43,241 nucleotides of DNA from Bacillota bacterium (GTDB lineage Bacteria; Bacillota; Sulfobacillia; Sulfobacillales; Sulfobacillaceae): positions 1-43,241 of the forward strand of contig JAJZZA010000026.1 of assembly GCA_021797825.1 (NCBI GenBank), given 5' to 3'. Below the pieces are notes generated by a model. That model worked only from the letters and a program-made list of their open reading frames with translations, did no database searches and was not told where the DNA came from. Numbering within the stretch: position 1 is the first letter of the stretch; each line of letters opens with the position of its first letter. Below, piece by piece: positions 8,870 through 16,606 of the stretch. The position numbers and the translations under genes are program-made.

Positions 8870-9183
8870 TTCATCACAATTTCTGGCCCAGCCCGCTAAA
8901 ATTTCTTCGACTTCCGGTATCTGGGGGACTGCGCAACGCGGCGGGGTTCGCGCCGCCCGCTGACACTAACCGCCCGCACCCCACCAAGCGGGAGGACCGG
9001 GGTGCTCGCGCTGACCCCCGCGCCGGCTGGACCCTCCTCGCCCACAGCCGCCCAAACGGGAATATCGCACTCCTTATTTCCGATGGTGACGGAACAACCG
9101 GCAAGCCCGGCTCGCGCGGGAGATTCCCGGACGTCTGGGCCGCCAAACCATCCGCCAAAGGCCTCCCGCACGCCTAACCACGA
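8870..9183. other. Intergenic region, no gene recognised
   Basis: Between the metal-transporter promoter and the end of the sulfur operon. Short open frames exist on both strands, but none has a good ribosome binding site or a recognisable product. It is GC-rich and partly self-complementary. Confidence 0.5.
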
Positions 9184-9239
9184 GCAAGCCGGACGCGTCC
9201 TCCCTCCCCTCAGGAAAGAGGATCCCGCGCCCGGCTTGC
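9184..9239 (-). terminator. Long hairpin after the sulfur operon
   Basis: Arms GCAAGCCGG-A-CGCG-TCCTC and GAGGA-TCC-CGCG-C-CCGGCTTGC form about 18 base pairs with one mismatch, a 3-base bulge and a 16-base loop. It is 67 bases past the DUF1641 stop. No U-tract follows, so it may be a factor-dependent terminator, an mRNA-stabilising stem or a repeated extragenic palindrome. Confidence 0.5.
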
Positions 9240-9305
9240 GGGCGTATCAGACGTCGGCAACCAGCCCCCCGCTTGCCCGTCAGAGCGTTTATCCGCGGAC
9301 GGCGG

Positions 9306-10076
9306 TCACAGTTCTTCCAAAATCTTCGGCAAGCGGGTGAGAAGACCGAACAGGGTTTGCAAGCTTATCTGCACATCCGGATCTTTTAGCATGCGCAACA
9401 TGCTGCGGATGGTAACGCGTTGCGGATTCGTCCGGGTTTGCCCAAATGCGTCGGTGACGGCCGCTGCGAGCAGAGGAACGGCATCCAATAGTCCCGTGTT
9501 CAAAACCTTGACCAAGGCTCTGCCGGCGTCCTGGCCGGTATCGGCCAGACGCTCGATAATGGCCGCACTGACCGAGTCCCGCATCGCCCGGACCAACGTG
9601 GTCATTTCGACCAGCACTTGCCAGGTGCCATCTTGATACCACGCACCCAGCTGAGACAACATGGCCGAAAGCGCCGAGGCGTGATCCAGCGCGTCTTGCA
9701 TCACGGTTTTGGCGGCGGGATCGCTGGCCAACACCAAAAGCGGCGCCACCTCCGCCATGAGCGTGGCCACCCTCTCCGCCATCGGCGCGGTAACGGAGCT
9801 CTTAGTGGCGCTCAACAACGACAGGCCTTCCACCAGGACCTGCCAAGTGCCATCGTTCTGCCACGCGCGCAATTGCTCCCACGCCCCTTGGGCGATGCTC
9901 GGTGAAGCACCGGGTTCCGGGGGAGCGGCTTCACCGCCGCGCACGGAGCCCGGGTTCAATTGGCTTAACATGTCGGCAATCCGACCCGTGGTAGCGGGCT
10001 CGGCACTCGCGTGCAACTCCCGCAGCAGGTCGGTCCATTCCTGTAGGGTCTCCTCCGAAACCTGAATGGCAACCAT
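9306..10076 (-). CDS. DUF1641 family protein
   Basis: 256 residues, largely helical, without membrane segments or signal peptide. It contains a duplicated unit: WQNDGTWQVLVEGLSLLSAT and, about 80 residues later, WYQDGTWQVLVEMTTLVRAM. It ends in the DUF1641 signature region (SMLRMLKDPDVQISLQTLFG, then LLTRLPKILEEL). Members of this family often sit beside sulfide:quinone oxidoreductases or formate dehydrogenases; their biochemical role is unknown. Start ATG 10076 follows AAAGGAGG. It is the last gene of the sulfur operon, 28 bases after sqr, which suggests a role in the SQR complex or its membrane association (inference). Confidence 0.75.
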   Translation of the reverse strand: MVAIQVSEETLQEWTDLLRELHASAEPATTGRIADMLSQLNPGSVRGGEAAPPEPGASPSIAQGAWEQLRAWQNDGTWQVLVEGLSLLSATKSSVTAPMAERVATLMAEVAPLLVLASDPAAKTVMQDALDHASALSAMLSQLGAWYQDGTWQVLVEMTTLVRAMRDSVSAAIIERLADTGQDAGRALVKVLNTGLLDAVPLLAAAVTDAFGQTRTNPQRVTIRSMLRMLKDPDVQISLQTLFGLLTRLPKILEEL

Positions 10077-10104
10077 GGTCCGGCCTCCTTTGCCTAGCCT
10101 GAGA

Positions 10105-11244
10105 TTACAGCAATCCCGCAGGGGTCAACCAGTACAGGCGGTTATAGGCCAGCTTGTACAGATGAATCATTTCGGTCGCTTCAACCGGTGTGGGCGGGTT
10201 GGCATAGTCAAAGGTAATGAAGGTGGCTTTTTTCAACCCGGTTTCGATAAAACAAAATACTTTGCCATCGTAGCGCACCGACCCCAACCCTCCACGCAGC
10301 AGGTTGACCAGGTTCGATGCCACCACGTCCGCTTCAAAGTGCGCGGTGGAGCCGGCTTTGCTAATGGGCAGGTTGGTTGCGTCGCCCAACACAAACACGT
10401 TGTCGCTGCCCTGCAGCCGGAGCGATGCGCGGTCGGTGGCCAGCCAGCCGCCCGAGTCGCCCAAGCCTGACCGGCCGATAACCGCTTGGCCGGTGTGGGG
10501 CGGCACGGCTACCAAGAGATCGTAGCGCAGGGTCTCCCCTTCGAGACTGGTAATCGTCTGCGCTTGCGGGTCAACCGTCTCCGGATTGAAAAAAATGTGG
10601 GTCTCAATGCCGCGCCCATCAAGAATGGGCTCCACCCACTCGGCAACGGTTGCGATGGAATGGACCCGGCCGATCGGATAGGTGTAGACCACCTCCGTCT
10701 TCTCACGAATGCCGCGCGCTTTGGCCCAATCGTCAACCATCAGGACAAATTCCAACGGGGCTACCGGACACTTGTGCGGCACCCCCACCGTGACGACGAT
10801 TCGTCCCCCCTGAAAATCGTGCAAGGCCTGGCGAAGCCGCAGCGCCGCCTCTTCCGTGTAAAAATGGTAGCCGCCATCCGTGAGGCCCGGCACTTGCTCG
10901 GGATCGGGGCGGCTGCCGGTGGCAATCACCAGATAATCGTAGGCAATTCTGGTCCCGTCGGCCATCCACACCGCATTGCCGGCGGCGTCAATCCGTTCGG
11001 CCGCGCCGACCACCAAATTGATCCGGCGATCAAGCAGCTCCCGTTCGGGTTTTTTGGCATCGGCGGGAACCACCTGGTCAAAGGCCATGTATAAAAACAT
11101 CGGTTGGTAGACATGCTGCGCGGATTCGGTAATGACAGTAATGCTCAGATCTCCGTTCTTCAGCTCGTTCCGCATCTGCCGGGCGACTTGGTTGGCAACA
11201 ATCGTGCCGCCCACGCCCCCGCCCAAAATCACGATGTTTGGCAT
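10105..11244 (-). CDS. sqr: Sulfide:quinone oxidoreductase
   Basis: 379 residues. Membrane-associated flavoprotein that oxidises sulfide to polysulfide or sulfur and passes electrons to quinone. The N-terminal FAD-binding motif is VILGGGVGGTIVANQV (5-20), with YLVIATGSRPDP at 105-114 and a second FAD contact VFVLGDATNLP at 284-293. Two cysteines lie where SQRs carry their redox pair: Cys159 in VPHKCPVAPLE and Cys331 in KVFCFIETG. The third N-terminal cysteine seen in some SQRs is missing. The C-terminal amphipathic stretch would anchor it. It follows tusA by 50 bases. The type II NADH dehydrogenase alternative is unlikely given the cysteines. Confidence 0.88.
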   Translation of the reverse strand: MPNIVILGGGVGGTIVANQVARQMRNELKNGDLSITVITESAQHVYQPMFLYMAFDQVVPADAKKPERELLDRRINLVVGAAERIDAAGNAVWMADGTRIAYDYLVIATGSRPDPEQVPGLTDGGYHFYTEEAALRLRQALHDFQGGRIVVTVGVPHKCPVAPLEFVLMVDDWAKARGIREKTEVVYTYPIGRVHSIATVAEWVEPILDGRGIETHIFFNPETVDPQAQTITSLEGETLRYDLLVAVPPHTGQAVIGRSGLGDSGGWLATDRASLRLQGSDNVFVLGDATNLPISKAGSTAHFEADVVASNLVNLLRGGLGSVRYDGKVFCFIETGLKKATFITFDYANPPTPVEATEMIHLYKLAYNRLYWLTPAGLL

Positions 11245-11294
11245 CGCGCCTCGCCCCTTCTTCCGTTGGAGTTCGATACCGCGAAAAGGTCCTC

Positions 11295-11528
11295 TTACCG
11301 CAACTTCTTGACCCGGATCTTAAAAATCCCATCTTCCGCCACACTCGCCAGCAATTCGTGCCCCGCCCGCCGGATCCACTCCGGTATATCTTTGGCCGAA
11401 CCGGCATCCGACGACCACACCTCCATGACCGCGCCCACCTGCTCCTGCCGGATCTCTTTGATTAACTCCATCAACGGGCCCGGGCAAAACGAGTTGCGCG
11501 CATCGATGACCTTAAGTCCCTCCGTCAT
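11295..11528 (-). CDS. tusA: TusA-like sulfur carrier protein
   Basis: 77 residues. The single catalytic cysteine lies in FCPGPLMELIKEI (Cys15), the CPxP motif that defines TusA/SirA/YeeD proteins. The family carries persulfide sulfur; in sulfur oxidisers it exchanges sulfane sulfur with DsrE-type proteins and rhodaneses. Here it lies between dsrE and sqr, so it probably accepts sulfur originating from sulfide oxidation rather than serving tRNA thiolation. The start is ATG at 11528 with GAGGGGAGAAG upstream. Confidence 0.88.
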   Translation of the reverse strand: MTEGLKVIDARNSFCPGPLMELIKEIRQEQVGAVMEVWSSDAGSAKDIPEWIRRAGHELLASVAEDGIFKIRVKKLR

Positions 11529-11559
11529 CTTCTCCCCTCCTCCCTAATCCCGGCGAGTC

Positions 11560-11958
11560 CTACATCGTATAGGTCGGCTCACCTTCCACGGCACTCAGAA
11601 ATCCGGCAATTCCCAGCGTCGTATCAACAATATCAACCAAATCGTCCGTTTGCCAGTGATAAAGGTCCATTACCAGGCTACACGCATAAATTGTCACCTG
11701 CCCAAATTCTTTGGCCTGACGGAAGAGGTCAATAAACGAATCCGCGCCGGATTCCACAATCTTTTGGGCCACCGGGCCCTGGCTGATGGTGCCGGCAATC
11801 GCCGGGTCTTTATGAAAAGCCGGCAACGCCTCCATACTGACAAAAATCTTGACCGGCTTGTCGTAGCTGGCTCCCATTACCGTGAGCATCGCCGCCGCCT
11901 GAATCTTGCTGTAGTCTCCAGAAAGCAACATGATATTGAGGGCTTCCGGGTTTGCCAT
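11560..11958 (-). CDS. DsrE-family sulfurtransferase
   Basis: 132 residues from ATG 11958, which has AAAGGAG eight bases upstream; longer in-frame starts lack such a site. The fold signature is IMLLSGDYSKIQAAAMLTVMG at the start, VKIFVSMEALPAF in the middle and VTIYACSLVMDLYHW toward the end. The cysteine in YACSLVMD is the likely sulfur-binding residue, as in DsrE2-type proteins (canonical CxMSMDLM). First gene of the operon dsrE-tusA-sqr-DUF1641, with a gap of 31 bases to tusA. Role: cytoplasmic trafficking of sulfane sulfur. The exact subclass needs a phylogeny. Confidence 0.82.
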   Translation of the reverse strand: MANPEALNIMLLSGDYSKIQAAAMLTVMGASYDKPVKIFVSMEALPAFHKDPAIAGTISQGPVAQKIVESGADSFIDLFRQAKEFGQVTIYACSLVMDLYHWQTDDLVDIVDTTLGIAGFLSAVEGEPTYTM

Positions 11959-12049
11959 CGGAATTCTCCTTTCGTACACCCTTACCTGCGCGCCGCCACG
12001 GCCGTCCTGCGCGGCGAGTGGTCGCGACCGGTTCTCACCCACCGGCCGC

Positions 12050-12058
12050 ATCATAGCA
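12050..12058 (-). promoter_or_regulatory. Extended -10 of the sulfur operon promoter (putative)
   Basis: Minus strand TGCTATGAT: an extended -10 (TGn plus TATGAT), 92-100 bases before the dsrE start. There is no clear -35, which extended -10 promoters can lack. Confidence 0.4.
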
Positions 12059-12117
12059 TGCGCCTTGCATTTCCCATACGGCCGATCGGACCCCGCCAAA
12101 TCGCCTATAGGACCTCT

Positions 12118-12687
12118 CCACCGTAACATTCGCCGGTGGTTTGCGCTAGGCCGAAGTGCTGAGCGCCATGCCAGGCCCGCGCGCCCCTCCACGGCAGGGC
12201 ATCGGAAGCGGTCCATCCCCGCCCGGCGACATCGTGCGGCGGCACCCAGGGCACCCTCTATAGGCCGCTGTCAGCCGGCGTGCAACCAGCGCGGCCTATT
12301 CGCTGTTGTCCCCAAAACCCCCAGGCGGCATTCCGCGCCGAGACACCGGACTCTTTGTCGGTTGGGCATCCGCCCCCCAACTCCTGACCCCACCGTCCGC
12401 CGACCCCTGGCGCCGGACTCCGGGCGGGCACTTCCCTCCCCCCATCATTGCGCAATGGTTCTTTGCTTGCGCTCCTGGCCCACTGCCCCCGCTGCGTTTT
12501 TCCCGGTCGTGCGATCACCCCCGCCGTGGCCAGGACGTCGGCTTGATTCGACTATCGCGTGCCGGCCGAAACAGCCACCGATGAACCTGGGGGTGAGGCA
12601 TGCGACCCGGTGGGGCTTGAGCGGGATCCTGCAGAACACGTGTGGGGATGTATCCCCCAGTTAATGGACGCGCCCCATCACCCCGCT
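12118..12687. other. Intergenic region with inverted repeats, no gene recognised
   Basis: No convincing coding frame on either strand. It holds a 6-bp hairpin (12118-12139, CCACCG/CGGTGG), a 9-bp perfect inverted repeat ATAGGCCGC/GCGGCCTAT (12260-12299), and a 12-bp perfect palindrome CATTGCGCAATG (12446-12457). Any of these could be an operator or part of a lost mobile element; none can be assigned. Confidence 0.45.
12260..12299. repeat. Inverted repeat, 9-bp perfect arms
   Basis: ATAGGCCGC at 12260-12268 and GCGGCCTAT at 12291-12299, with a 22-base interior. On the minus strand the interior adds GCTGG/CCGGC pairing, giving a longer bulged hairpin. Function unknown. Confidence 0.55.
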
Positions 12688-12713
12688 CAAAATCGGCACC
12701 CCCGCCGATTTTG
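12688..12713 (-). terminator. Intrinsic terminator of the catabolic operon
   Basis: The perfect 10-bp stem CAAAATCGGC / GCCGATTTTG has a 6-base C-rich (G-rich on the RNA) loop. It lies 72 bases past the deaminase stop, and the A/T half of the stem supplies the U-tract in both directions. Confidence 0.75.
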
Positions 12714-12784
12714 CAGCCAACCCGACAGTGTTCGTCACTCCCCGGACCCCCAACGGACCCGCGCCGGCAACCGACGTCCCCGTA

Positions 12785-14128
12785 TCATTGCCATAACCAG
12801 GTCGCGCCAGCGAGATCCAGACCGGCTCGGCGGGCGACCCGTTGCACGGCCTGTTCGGCGTCTTGGACCACAGCGGCGCGGTCCATGCTCTTTATCCGGC
12901 CCTCCGCATACAGCACCCGTCCCGCCACCATGGTCAGCATCACGTCGCGACTGTGGGTCTGATACACCAGTTGGCTGTACGGATCGGAAAAGACCGCTGG
13001 CCGGTGAGGAACGCCCTGCCAATCCAACACAATCACATCGGCCTCTTTACCCACCTCCAAACTCCCGATCCGGTCCTCTAACCCGAGCACCCGTGCTCCT
13101 CCCATCGTGGCGGCATGCACAACCGCTTGCGCGCTCACTGCGGCCGCGCCGAAAGCCGGTTTGGGCAGGAGACCCGCCAAGCGCATCTCCCAAAATCCGT
13201 CTAACCCGTTGTTGCACGGCGCGCCATCCGCCCCAATCCCAAATGCGATACCCCGGCGCTGCCACTCGGCCACCGGCGCAATCCCCGAACCCAATTTCAG
13301 ATTGGACGAGGGACAATGCACCAACCCCACCCCACGTCGCGCGGCCAGCGCCTGCTCGGCGGCGGTCAGCCACACCCCGTGAGCGGCCACTAGTCGGCCG
13401 TCGGTCAGGCCCATCTGATCAAGATGATGAAGGGGCGTCGCGCCGCGCCGCGCCGTGATCTCCTCCACCTCGCGACGGTTCTCGGCGACATGGGTGTGCA
13501 CGAGGGTTCCGGTGCGAAGCGCCTCTGCCGCCAGTTGGCGCCACAGCCGGTCGGTCACCGACAACGCGAAGCGGGGCGCAAACGCGTACTGCAATCGCCC
13601 CCCGTCATAGCCGTGCCAGCGCTCCCGCAAATCCTGGCTCTCCCTTAGGGCGGTGTCCATCGGTTCGGACAGCAGGGGGTGCGGCTCATCCATCAGGCAT
13701 TTGCCAGCGACCGCCCGGATACCACTTTCCGCCAGCGCCAGAAACGCGGACTCCGTGTGATGCACCGTTTCCATATCCAAAATCGTGGTGGTTCCGCCGG
13801 CCAACAATTCGGCCACTCCGAGGCGCGCGGACGCATACAGCGAGTCCGCGTCGTGCGCCGCTTCAAGAGGCCAAATGCGGAGCCTAAGCCAATCCAGCAG
13901 CTCCAAATCGTCTGCCAGCCCGCGAAACAGGCTTTGACACAAGTGAATGTGGGGCTGCACCAAACCCGGCATCACCATCCGCCCTTTCGCGGAGATTACC
14001 GTGTCCGCCGCCCGATCCCATGGACCCATATGCACAATTCGGCTTCCGTCAATCCACAGGTCGGTCGCTGCCAGCACGCGCGAGTCCGCGTCCATGGTGA
14101 TTAATGTGCCATCTGCAACACGGATCAT
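12785..14128 (-). CDS. Amidohydrolase, AtzA/TrzA/SsnA-type deaminase
   Basis: 447 residues. A metal-dependent TIM-barrel hydrolase of the cytosine/MTA/8-oxoguanine/triazine deaminase group. Metal ligands: PGLVQPHIHLCQSLFRG (H-x-H of strand 1), VHTHVAENRREVEE, VAAHGVWL, and GIGADGAPCNN (the Asp). LVHCPSSNLKLGSGIAP is the usual substrate-loop region. Substrate cannot be read from motifs. In this operon a cytosine, isocytosine or methylcytosine deaminase feeding uracil or thymine to the downstream oxidase is the attractive guess; guanine or triazine substrates are alternatives. Start ATG 14128 follows GGAGGGG and overlaps the stop of a small ORF (TGATG). Last gene of the operon, followed by a terminator. 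Confidence 0.85.
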   Translation of the reverse strand: MIRVADGTLITMDADSRVLAATDLWIDGSRIVHMGPWDRAADTVISAKGRMVMPGLVQPHIHLCQSLFRGLADDLELLDWLRLRIWPLEAAHDADSLYASARLGVAELLAGGTTTILDMETVHHTESAFLALAESGIRAVAGKCLMDEPHPLLSEPMDTALRESQDLRERWHGYDGGRLQYAFAPRFALSVTDRLWRQLAAEALRTGTLVHTHVAENRREVEEITARRGATPLHHLDQMGLTDGRLVAAHGVWLTAAEQALAARRGVGLVHCPSSNLKLGSGIAPVAEWQRRGIAFGIGADGAPCNNGLDGFWEMRLAGLLPKPAFGAAAVSAQAVVHAATMGGARVLGLEDRIGSLEVGKEADVIVLDWQGVPHRPAVFSDPYSQLVYQTHSRDVMLTMVAGRVLYAEGRIKSMDRAAVVQDAEQAVQRVARRAGLDLAGATWLWQ

Positions 14129-14295
14129 CAGCTATTCCCCTCCGTAAATACCGCGACGCCCCCCACCGCCCCCACCAGCGGACGCGGGTGCTCACCGCAG
14201 GGGAGCTGACCGGCGTGATCTACGGGCGGCTGAGCTGCGGTCCCCTTGATAAGGAAAGGAGATTCGGTTCGCAACACCATCGCTCCGCAGGTCAC
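14128..14295 (-). CDS. Unannotated small protein (55 aa) within the catabolic operon
   Basis: GTG start at 14295 with AGGAACTGGGA just upstream. The frame ends in TGA at 14128-14130, overlapping the ATG of the deaminase by two bases, a typical translational-coupling arrangement. The product contains CGAMVLRTESPFLIKG, DHAGQLPCGEHPRP and LVGAVGGVAVF. The D-H...C-x-x-H spacing could bind a metal. No family recognised. The frame is closed upstream by a TAG, so this is not merely the tail of a large frame. It could instead be a remnant of a longer gene that once filled the gap between the amidase and the deaminase. Confidence 0.45.
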   Translation of the reverse strand: MTCGAMVLRTESPFLIKGTAAQPPVDHAGQLPCGEHPRPLVGAVGGVAVFTEGNS

Positions 14296-14415
14296 TCCCA
14301 GTTCCTCCCCGCCATTACCTGGTTGTTGGAAATCAGTCTAGTTGGTGAGGCTGTGTTCGCTCGCAGGTAGCTTGACTTTTTCCCGCAGCTCTTTTCCGCT
14401 CAGTGTCCTCAGCAC

Positions 14416-15588
14416 TTACCGGGCAAGTGCTGCCGCCGTGTCCAGCAGCGCCTCGTCGGTGCCGGGTGCGCCGACCAGCGAGACCCCCACCGGAATGCCT
14501 TCCCATTCCGCCAGCGGGATGGTGACCTGCGGCGAGCCGGTCAAGCCGCTAATCGCGGTCAAGCGGAGAACGCGGTCGCGAAAGGCATTGAGCACCGCCG
14601 TGGGTGTGTTGCGCACGGGCGCCACCCCGGGGGCGGTGGGCATAATCACCACGGTGTCGGATGCTAGCCGCTCCCGGAACTCAGCGGTCCAGCCTTGTTG
14701 CAAACGGAAAGCCCGCAGGCGGTCTTCGGGGGAAATGGTGCCGGTCCACTGGAAACGCTCGCGCACCCCCGGACCAAATCGGGGCTGCACCGCCGTAATC
14801 CACTCCCCAAAATTTTGCCAGATTTCATACCCCTGCAGGATCCGAAACGACTCCATCCACGCGTCCAAGCCGCCCGACGCCACCGGGTGCTCTTGCACTA
14901 CCGCAAACCGCGCCGCCAACCGCCGAATCGCGTGCTCGACCGGGCGCCGGAGATACTCTTCGAGTAAGTCGACCGCATCGCTGGCAATCACCGCCCGGGT
15001 AAAGCGCGATGCGGTCGGTCGACCCCTTAGCACCACCTGGCCGACTGTCCGCAAGAGTTCCGGCGACCGGGCAAACCAGCCCACCGTGTCGAAACTCTGC
15101 GCCAGCGGAATCACTCCATCCAAGTCGGTCCGGCCGTGGCTGGGACGAAATCCGTAAATTCCGCAGTAGCTGGCGGGGATCCGCACCGACCCGCCGGTAT
15201 CGGTGCCGATGGCAAAATCAACCAGGCCACCTGCCACGGCGGCTGCCGAACCGCTTGACGATCCCCCTGGAATGCGACCGGGCGCGCGGGGGTTGATCGG
15301 CGTGCCATAATGGACGTTTTCCCCGTTTAAGCCGTACATCAACTCATCGGTATGGGTCTTTCCGGTCATGGTCGCCCCGGCTTGGCAAAGGCGATCGATG
15401 ACCGTCGCCGTCCGCACGGCGGGAGCGTGGGTGCCTAGCCAGTCGGGATTGCCTGCGCCGGTAATTTGCCCCCGCACGGCAAAGGCCTCCTTGGCTGCGA
15501 AACGAAGACCGGCCAAGGGACCCCGTTCCAATCCGGGCAGGGTAATTTCCGTATTAAAAAAGGCTTGCAATGTGTCCTTGACAACCAT
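14416..15588 (-). CDS. Amidase-signature family hydrolase
   Basis: 390 residues. The catalytic Ser-cisSer-Lys triad is visible: Lys33 in RFAAKEAFAVRG, cis-Ser about 110 in IPGGSSSGSAAAVAGG, and nucleophile Ser134 in GTDTGGSVRIPAS. Family members cut amide bonds of varied small substrates; the shorter-than-average length (usually about 450-480) is compatible with allophanate-hydrolase-N-terminal or AtzE/ureidomalonase-like roles. Placed in the operon after the ring-opening enzyme, it is a natural candidate to hydrolyse ureidomalonate or a related ureido acid (inference). Start ATG 15588 follows AGAGAGGCAGG. A 153-base gap without a clear gene separates it from the FAH-family gene. Confidence 0.85.
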   Translation of the reverse strand: MVVKDTLQAFFNTEITLPGLERGPLAGLRFAAKEAFAVRGQITGAGNPDWLGTHAPAVRTATVIDRLCQAGATMTGKTHTDELMYGLNGENVHYGTPINPRAPGRIPGGSSSGSAAAVAGGLVDFAIGTDTGGSVRIPASYCGIYGFRPSHGRTDLDGVIPLAQSFDTVGWFARSPELLRTVGQVVLRGRPTASRFTRAVIASDAVDLLEEYLRRPVEHAIRRLAARFAVVQEHPVASGGLDAWMESFRILQGYEIWQNFGEWITAVQPRFGPGVRERFQWTGTISPEDRLRAFRLQQGWTAEFRERLASDTVVIMPTAPGVAPVRNTPTAVLNAFRDRVLRLTAISGLTGSPQVTIPLAEWEGIPVGVSLVGAPGTDEALLDTAAALAR

Positions 15589-15741
15589 CTAACATCCTGC
15601 CTCTCTTAACATGATGAACTCGCGCGACCGCACCGCGCCCCCGGACGATGTTCTGACCAGGCCGACCGGCAAGTCCCGCAACGCGCCATTAAACCGACCG
15701 CTCCCGGGTTCGCGCCCGTTTCGGCGGCCCCCTCCAAGAAT

Positions 15742-16605
15742 TCAGCCCTCGCCGGCCTTGCACACCGGATTGCGCAGGATGCCGAGCCCGCCGCCGTCAA
15801 CCTGACAGATGTCTCCCGGGCGAAGAAATCGCGGGGGCTGGCGCGTAAACCCCACTCCCCCCGGGGTTCCGGTCAAAATCACGTCGCCGGGGGCGAGGGG
15901 CATCACCGCACTGACGTCGGCCAGCAAATCCGCCACCCCAAACAGCAAGTCACGGGTGTGCCCGGCTTGCACCTTTTCCCCATTGACCCAGGTGGTCAGC
16001 GCGATCCCTTCGGCCGGCATCGCGTCGGCGGTCAAGAGCCAGGGACCACAAGCCCCGGTTCCCGGAAAATTTTTCCCGAGGGTCCACTGGGGTCCGCGGA
16101 ACTGATAGTCGCGGACCGAGGCATCGTTAAACAAAGTATAGCCTACGACATATTGCTCGACATCCTCCGCGCGGACTCGGTAGGCTTCGGCGCCTACGAC
16201 CACGGCCACCTCACCTTCCCAGTCGAGCTGTTGGGAGTTGGCGGGTTCGGTCAGGGGTTCGCCGTGGGCGACCAAGGTGTGCGGCCCCCGCATGAACCAG
16301 ACCGGGTGGTCCGGACGCCCCAGCGGTGTGGCTTCGGCGTGGCGCAGATAGTTAAGGCCCACACCCAAAATCTTTCCGGGACGGATGGGAGGAGCCCAGC
16401 GCAGGGCGCCCGCCTCTCGCAGCCCCGCGGACGGGGGGTGTGCGGCCAATACCGCCACGGCTTGGCGACGGGCTCCATCGGCCGCAATCCCCCAGGCCCC
16501 GCGGACATCGGCCAACCCCAGCCACGACAGATCCAGCACCTGCCCTGACTCCGTCAAGACCCCGGTGTGACGGGAGGCATCCTCCCAAAATTCGACAAGC
16601 CGCAT
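15742..16605 (-). CDS. Fumarylacetoacetate hydrolase (FAH) family protein
   Basis: 287 residues from ATG 16605, one base after the stop of the preceding gene, with GGGAGG 12 bases upstream. FAH-fold signatures: GKILGVGLNYLRHAEAT, the metal-binding Glu pair in DWEGEVAVVVG, FNDASVRDYQ, GKNFPGTGACGPWL and GDVILTGTPGGVG. The family includes fumarylpyruvate and acylpyruvate hydrolases, oxaloacetate decarboxylases and proteins annotated as ureidoglycolate lyase. Here, between a barbiturase-like enzyme and an amidase, it may act on a dicarboxylic or ureido-dicarboxylic intermediate. Substrate unknown. Confidence 0.85.
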   Translation of the reverse strand: MRLVEFWEDASRHTGVLTESGQVLDLSWLGLADVRGAWGIAADGARRQAVAVLAAHPPSAGLREAGALRWAPPIRPGKILGVGLNYLRHAEATPLGRPDHPVWFMRGPHTLVAHGEPLTEPANSQQLDWEGEVAVVVGAEAYRVRAEDVEQYVVGYTLFNDASVRDYQFRGPQWTLGKNFPGTGACGPWLLTADAMPAEGIALTTWVNGEKVQAGHTRDLLFGVADLLADVSAVMPLAPGDVILTGTPGGVGFTRQPPRFLRPGDICQVDGGGLGILRNPVCKAGEG

Positions 16606-16606
16606 G

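Noticed and set aside
8896-9171. 91-codon minus-strand frame in the gap before the metal transporter
   Set aside because: No ribosome binding site and no family resemblance; GC-rich DNA gives such frames by chance.
11930-12664. 244-codon plus-strand frame
   Set aside because: Pro/Arg-rich shadow product antisense to dsrE and its upstream region, with no ribosome site.
15606-15800. Short minus-strand frame in the gap between the FAH-family and amidase genes
   Set aside because: It starts inside the FAH gene without a ribosome site and is Ala/Arg/Cys-rich without motif.
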